From: Oscillospiraceae bacterium
GTDB lineage: Bacteria > Bacillota > Clostridia > Oscillospirales > Ruminococcaceae
NCBI GenBank assembly: GCA_017394565.1
Contig: JAFPXW010000009.1
Span: forward strand, 1 to 9,241
Length of the DNA: 9,241 bases
Direction: 5' to 3'
Translations under genes and position numbers: made by a program
Notes under the pieces: model-generated
Database searches by the model: none
What the model was told of the DNA's origin: nothing
Seen by the model: only the letters and a program-made list of their open reading frames with translations
Part shown: piece by piece, positions 6,321 through 9,241 of the stretch
How the letters are laid out: every line of letters begins with the position of its first letter
How positions within the stretch are numbered: the stretch's first letter is position 1

Positions 6321-6865
6321 TCGTCTATCTGATCCGGCATGGTGCGACCGCCGGAAATCTCAAGCACCGTTATATCGGAAGGACGGATGAACCGCTTTGC
6401 GATGAGGGACGTGATGCTATCAAGAAATTGATTTCACCCCCATGCTGCGACCTTTTTGTAAGTCCGATGCGTCGCTGCGCGGAGACGGCTTCGATTCTGT
6501 ATCCCGATCAGCAGCCGGTGATCTGCGAGGGGTTCCGCGAGTGTGATTTCGGCGATTTTGAGGGAAAGAATTATCACGAACTCAGCGGAGATCCCGACTA
6601 TCAGGCATGGATCGACTCGAACGGAACGCTGCCGTTTCCCAATGGCGAAGCGCCTGTTTTTTTCAAAAACCGCTGTGTGCAGCAATTTGTCAATGTCATA
6701 AAATACGCCCATGATCCGTCTGTTTTTGTAGTGCATGGCGGTACGATCATGGCGATCTGTGAGGCGTTTCACGGCGGAGATTACTACGACTATCAGATCC
6801 CGAACGGCGGCATGATCCGCGCAGTCTGGGATGGATCATTACTGCGCGACCTGGAGAAACTATGA
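6317..6865 (+). CDS. cobC: Alpha-ribazole phosphatase, histidine phosphatase family (CobC)
   Basis: Phosphoglycerate-mutase-like phosphatase that removes the 5'-phosphate from alpha-ribazole phosphate or from adenosylcobalamin phosphate. The product has 182 residues. Seen: LIRHGAT at 5-11 with the phospho-acceptor His8, GRTDEPLCDEG at 21-31, SPMRRCAETA at 49-58 with the phosphate-binding arginine, RECDFGDFEG at 74-83 with the likely acid Glu75, and VVHGGTI at 138-144 with the second catalytic His140. All core residues are present, so it should be active. The ATG at 6317 has AGGAG 7 nt upstream and forms an ATGA with the preceding stop. An earlier in-frame ATG at 6281 lies inside the upstream gene and lacks support. 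The family is broad, and the CobC assignment rests on the operon position between cobS and cbiB. Confidence 0.92.
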   Translation: MIVYLIRHGATAGNLKHRYIGRTDEPLCDEGRDAIKKLISPPCCDLFVSPMRRCAETASILYPDQQPVICEGFRECDFGDFEGKNYHELSGDPDYQAWIDSNGTLPFPNGEAPVFFKNRCVQQFVNVIKYAHDPSVFVVHGGTIMAICEAFHGGDYYDYQIPNGGMIRAVWDGSLLRDLEKL

Positions 6866-7818
6866 AACTATTGATCAAAATCTTGCCGATATTACTTGGC
6901 TTTTTGCTTGACACGATCATCGGCGATCCATACCGGATGCCGCATCCTGTACGGCTGATGGGTAGTCTGATCGGATCTCTGGATCAGAAGATTCAGAAGC
7001 GCCGCACAAAACGATCCGGCCTGCTGATCGTGATTTGCGTGCTTTGTGCGACACTGGCTGCTGCGGGGGGCGTTTTGTGGCTTGCCAGCGTTGTTTCCGT
7101 GTGGCTTCGCATTGCGGTTGAGAGCGTTCTGTGTTACTATATGCTTGCGGCAAGATGCCTTTGCAATGAGAGCGAAAAGGTGCGTAAATTCGCCGAAAAC
7201 GGTGATGTCGAAGGCGCGAGAAAAGCGGTTTCCATGATCGTCGGGCGTGACACGGCTGTTCTGGACGAAGCCGGGATCCTTCGCGCGGCAGTCGAAACGG
7301 TTGCCGAAAACACCTCAGATGGCGTCACTGCGCCGCTTTTTTATATGGCGCTTGGCGGCGGGCTGGGTGCTTGCCTTTATAAGGCGGCCAACACGATGGA
7401 TTCGATGCTTGGCTACAAGAACGAAAAACACCGTGAGATCGGCTTTTTTCCTGCCAAGCTTGATGATGTGCTGAATTACATTCCCTCTCGCCTGACAGCA
7501 CTTCTGATGATCGCGGCTTCTTTTTTATGCCGATATGATGCAAAAAACGCCTGGCGCATCTGGAGACGCGACCGCCGGAATCACGCCAGCCCGAATTCCG
7601 CACAGACGGAAGCAGTCTGCGCCGGTGCACTTGGACTGCGGCTGGCCGGGGACGCATGGTATTTTGGCGAACTCCACAAAAAGCCCTATATCGGGGAGGA
7701 TCTGCGCCCGATCGAGCCTGAGGATATTCGCCGTGCGAACCGCCTGATGTACGTCACATCGCTGCTGATGCTGGCGCTGACGTGCGTTGTGCGCGGACTG
7801 ATCGGAGGTCTTTTATGA
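6862..7818 (+). CDS. cbiB: Adenosylcobinamide-phosphate synthase (CbiB)
   Basis: Membrane protein that attaches aminopropanol or aminopropanol phosphate to the f side chain of adenosylcobyric acid. The 318-residue product has the usual length. Seen: LDTIIGDPYRMPHPVRLMG at 16-34, VGRDT at 127-131, ETVAENTSDGVTAPLFY at 145-161, YKAANTMDSMLGYKN at 173-187, FPAKLDDVLNYIPSRLTA at 196-213, and HASPNSAQTEAVCAGALG at 241-258, followed by KPYIGE. These are the conserved CbiB blocks in their normal order. Hydrophobic segments near 4-20, 53-76, 78-96, 156-172, 209-223 and 294-316 fit an integral membrane protein. The ATG at 6862 has GGAG 6 nt upstream and overlaps the cobC stop as ATGA. The gene is followed, again through ATGA, by cobD, which makes the probable substrate, a sensible pairing. 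Confidence 0.96.
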   Translation: MKLLIKILPILLGFLLDTIIGDPYRMPHPVRLMGSLIGSLDQKIQKRRTKRSGLLIVICVLCATLAAAGGVLWLASVVSVWLRIAVESVLCYYMLAARCLCNESEKVRKFAENGDVEGARKAVSMIVGRDTAVLDEAGILRAAVETVAENTSDGVTAPLFYMALGGGLGACLYKAANTMDSMLGYKNEKHREIGFFPAKLDDVLNYIPSRLTALLMIAASFLCRYDAKNAWRIWRRDRRNHASPNSAQTEAVCAGALGLRLAGDAWYFGELHKKPYIGEDLRPIEPEDIRRANRLMYVTSLLMLALTCVVRGLIGGLL

Positions 7819-8858
7819 ACGAATGGCTTCAAAACGAGCTGCATGGCGGCAATATTCATGTGTATCAGGATTGCTGCGATTTTTCGGCAAATCTGAACCC
7901 TCTCGGGATGCCGGAGGCGGTTCGGCAGAACGTGATCAAAAATGCCGATCTATGGGCACATTATCCGGATCCGGACTGCCGCTTGCTGACGGCGAAAATC
8001 GCAGAATATGAACAGACAACTCCCCAAAAAATTGTCTGCGGAAACGGCGCGGATGACCTGATCTGGCGCACGGTGCAGGCGCTCTGCCCCAAACGGGCGC
8101 TGATCCTGGCGCCGTGTTTTTCGGAATACCGCCGTGCGCTGGAGGCTTTCGGATGCGAGGTGGAAAGCTTTGCTTTGGACGAAGCATCGGGATTTTTGCC
8201 GGATGAGAAATTGCCCGCAGCGCTGCATCCGTCGCTGGATCTGGTGATCCTGTGCAGCCCGAACAATCCGACCGGACGCCTGATCCCGACGGATCTGTTG
8301 TGCGAATTATCCCGGATCTGCGAGGAAAATCGGACTTATTTGCTGGTAGATGAGTGCTTCCTGGATCTTGTCCCGGACGGGAAAATGTTCAGCGCAAGAC
8401 GTTTTATGAACGATCTTACGATCGTTCTGAACGCATTCACAAAGACGTTTGCAATGGCTGGTTTACGGCTTGGTTACGCAGTTTTTGGCAGCACGTCCAC
8501 TGCGGAAACTGTCCGGAAAACGGGACAGTACTGGAGCGTTTCCACACCAGCCCAATTTGCGGGGCTGGCTGCACTCGGGCAATTGGAGCATCTCGAAAAA
8601 TCGCGGAAGCTGATCGTGTCCGAACGGGACTTTCTGATGCAGAGATTGCGAAGGCCTGGCTTGCAGGTCTATCCGTCGGATGCGAATTTTCTGCTATTTC
8701 GCGCGAGAAACGGTCTGCGGCGCGATTTGATCGAGGAACATATTCTTATCCGTTCCTGCGAAAATTTTGAGGGGCTGGACGGCACATTTTACCGGATCGC
8801 AGTGCGCTCGCATCCGGAAAATGAACTGCTGCTCGCGGCGCTGCGGAGGTGTTTGTAA
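7815..8858 (+). CDS. cobD: L-threonine-O-3-phosphate decarboxylase (CobD)
   Basis: PLP enzyme of the class I/II aminotransferase fold that decarboxylates threonine phosphate to (R)-1-amino-2-propanol phosphate, the linker CbiB attaches. The product has 347 residues. Seen: HGG at 10-12, FSANLNPLG at 23-31, CGNGADDLIW at 75-84 (cofactor phosphate loop), SPNNPTG at 148-154, LLVDECFLDL at 176-185 with the PLP-pyridine Asp179, and NAFTKTFAMAGLRLGY at 206-221 with the Schiff-base Lys210. YRIAVR at 326-331 carries the likely carboxylate-binding arginine. The FSANLNPLG opening and the operon context separate CobD from the related histidinol-phosphate aminotransferase HisC. Specificity is otherwise inferred. 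The ATG at 7815 has GGAGG at 7804-7808, 6 nt upstream, and overlaps the cbiB stop. In-frame codons back to 7782 only overlie cbiB. Confidence 0.93.
   Translation: MNEWLQNELHGGNIHVYQDCCDFSANLNPLGMPEAVRQNVIKNADLWAHYPDPDCRLLTAKIAEYEQTTPQKIVCGNGADDLIWRTVQALCPKRALILAPCFSEYRRALEAFGCEVESFALDEASGFLPDEKLPAALHPSLDLVILCSPNNPTGRLIPTDLLCELSRICEENRTYLLVDECFLDLVPDGKMFSARRFMNDLTIVLNAFTKTFAMAGLRLGYAVFGSTSTAETVRKTGQYWSVSTPAQFAGLAALGQLEHLEKSRKLIVSERDFLMQRLRRPGLQVYPSDANFLLFRARNGLRRDLIEEHILIRSCENFEGLDGTFYRIAVRSHPENELLLAALRRCL
8845..8850 (+). promoter_or_regulatory. Ribosome binding site for cbiP
   Basis: GGAGGT lies 7 nt before the ATG at 8858, within the last codons of cobD. Confidence 0.7.
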
Positions 8859-9241
8859 TGGCGAAACCCATCATGCTGCAGGGCACGATGTCGAATGTTG
8901 GCAAGAGCTTTCTGACGGCGGCGCTGTGCCGCATTTTCAAGCAGGACGGCTACCGCGTGGCACCGTTTAAATCCCAGAATATGGCGCTAAATTCGTTCAT
9001 CACATCCGATGGTCTGGAGATGGGGCGTGCGCAGGCGATGCAGGCGCAGGCGGCTGGCATCGAGCCGGATGCCGCGATGAACCCGATCCTGCTCAAACCG
9101 ACGACCGACGTCGGTTCTCAGGTCATAGTCAACGGAATCGTTCGCGGCAACATGACAGCAAGGGCGTATTTTCGGGAAAAAACAGCACTGATCCCCGACA
9201 TTCAGCAGGCGTATGAGAAACTTGACCGGAACTTTGACATC
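8858..9241 (+). CDS. cbiP: Cobyric acid synthase (CbiP/CobQ), 5' part
   Basis: Glutamine-dependent amidotransferase that amidates side chains b, d, e and g of adenosylcobyrinate a,c-diamide. Only the first 128 residues are in the window and the frame runs off the end without a stop. Seen: MAKPIMLQGTMSNVGKSF with the P-loop around 9-17 (Lys16, Ser17), FKQDGYRVAPFKSQNMALNS at about 28-47, GLEMGRAQAMQAQAAGIEP, MNPILLKPTTDVGSQVIVNG and then the YFREKTALIPDIQQAYEKL helix. This order is diagnostic of the CobQ/CbiP N-terminal synthetase domain. The glutaminase half should follow outside the window. The ATG at 8858 overlaps the cobD TAA by 1 bp (TAATG) and has GGAGGT 7 nt upstream. CbiP acts before CbiB, so gene order does not follow reaction order at this point. 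Confidence 0.96.
   Translation, partial: MAKPIMLQGTMSNVGKSFLTAALCRIFKQDGYRVAPFKSQNMALNSFITSDGLEMGRAQAMQAQAAGIEPDAAMNPILLKPTTDVGSQVIVNGIVRGNMTARAYFREKTALIPDIQQAYEKLDRNFDI

Noticed and set aside
8408..8427. Inverted repeat GAACGATC-TTAC-GATCGTTC inside cobD
   Set aside because: An 8-bp stem with a 4-nt loop could fold, but no T-run follows, it is mid-gene, and GATC-rich sequence makes such repeats likely by chance.
1..9241. B12 riboswitch, CRISPR array, insertion sequence, tRNA/rRNA or phage-related sequence
   Set aside because: None was seen. There is no non-coding stretch in the window, and a cobalamin riboswitch would be expected upstream of the first gene of the operon, outside the window.

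Overview
The window is one uninterrupted stretch of a cobalamin (vitamin B12) biosynthesis operon. All twelve genes lie on the + strand, with no intergenic DNA between them. The first (cbiH) and last (cbiP) are cut by the window edges. The source is most likely an anaerobic member of the Bacillota, class Clostridia. The gene set is that of the cobalt-early (anaerobic) route, with CbiA rather than the aerobic CobB and CobN. The base composition is moderately GC-rich, the ribosome binding sites are strong purine-rich GGAGG types, the genetic code is standard, and a short second CobU-like gene sits next to cobS. The lineage call is an inference from gene content and protein style, not from a marker gene.

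Layout: 1-366 cbiH (3' part), 359-1108 cbiJ, 1098-2288 cbiET fusion, 2285-3643 cbiA, 3609-4658 cobT, 4655-5185 cobU, 5170-5937 cobS, 5934-6320 cobU-like short protein, 6317-6865 cobC, 6862-7818 cbiB, 7815-8858 cobD, 8858-9241 cbiP (5' part). All eleven junctions overlap, by 1 to 35 bp, and six of them are the 4-bp ATGA type. Translational coupling along one long transcript is therefore likely. The promoter, any B12 riboswitch and the terminator must lie outside the window; none is visible here.

Together the genes run the middle and late pathway. CbiH contracts the ring, CbiJ reduces cobalt-precorrin-6A, and CbiET methylates C5 and C15 and decarboxylates. CbiA amidates the a and c side chains, and CbiP amidates b, d, e and g. 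CobD makes aminopropanol phosphate from threonine phosphate, and CbiB attaches it. CobU activates the product to adenosylcobinamide-GDP. CobT activates the lower-ligand base, CobS joins the two halves, and CobC removes the phosphate. Not seen here and presumably elsewhere: cbiK/X, cbiL, cbiF, cbiG, cbiD, cbiC, an adenosyltransferase, lower-ligand synthesis genes and transporters.

The item most worth a second look is the 128-residue CobU-like protein at 5934-6320, which has a degenerate P-loop and carries CobU signature residues that the full-length CobU beside it lacks. A perfect 22-bp palindrome lies inside its gene.
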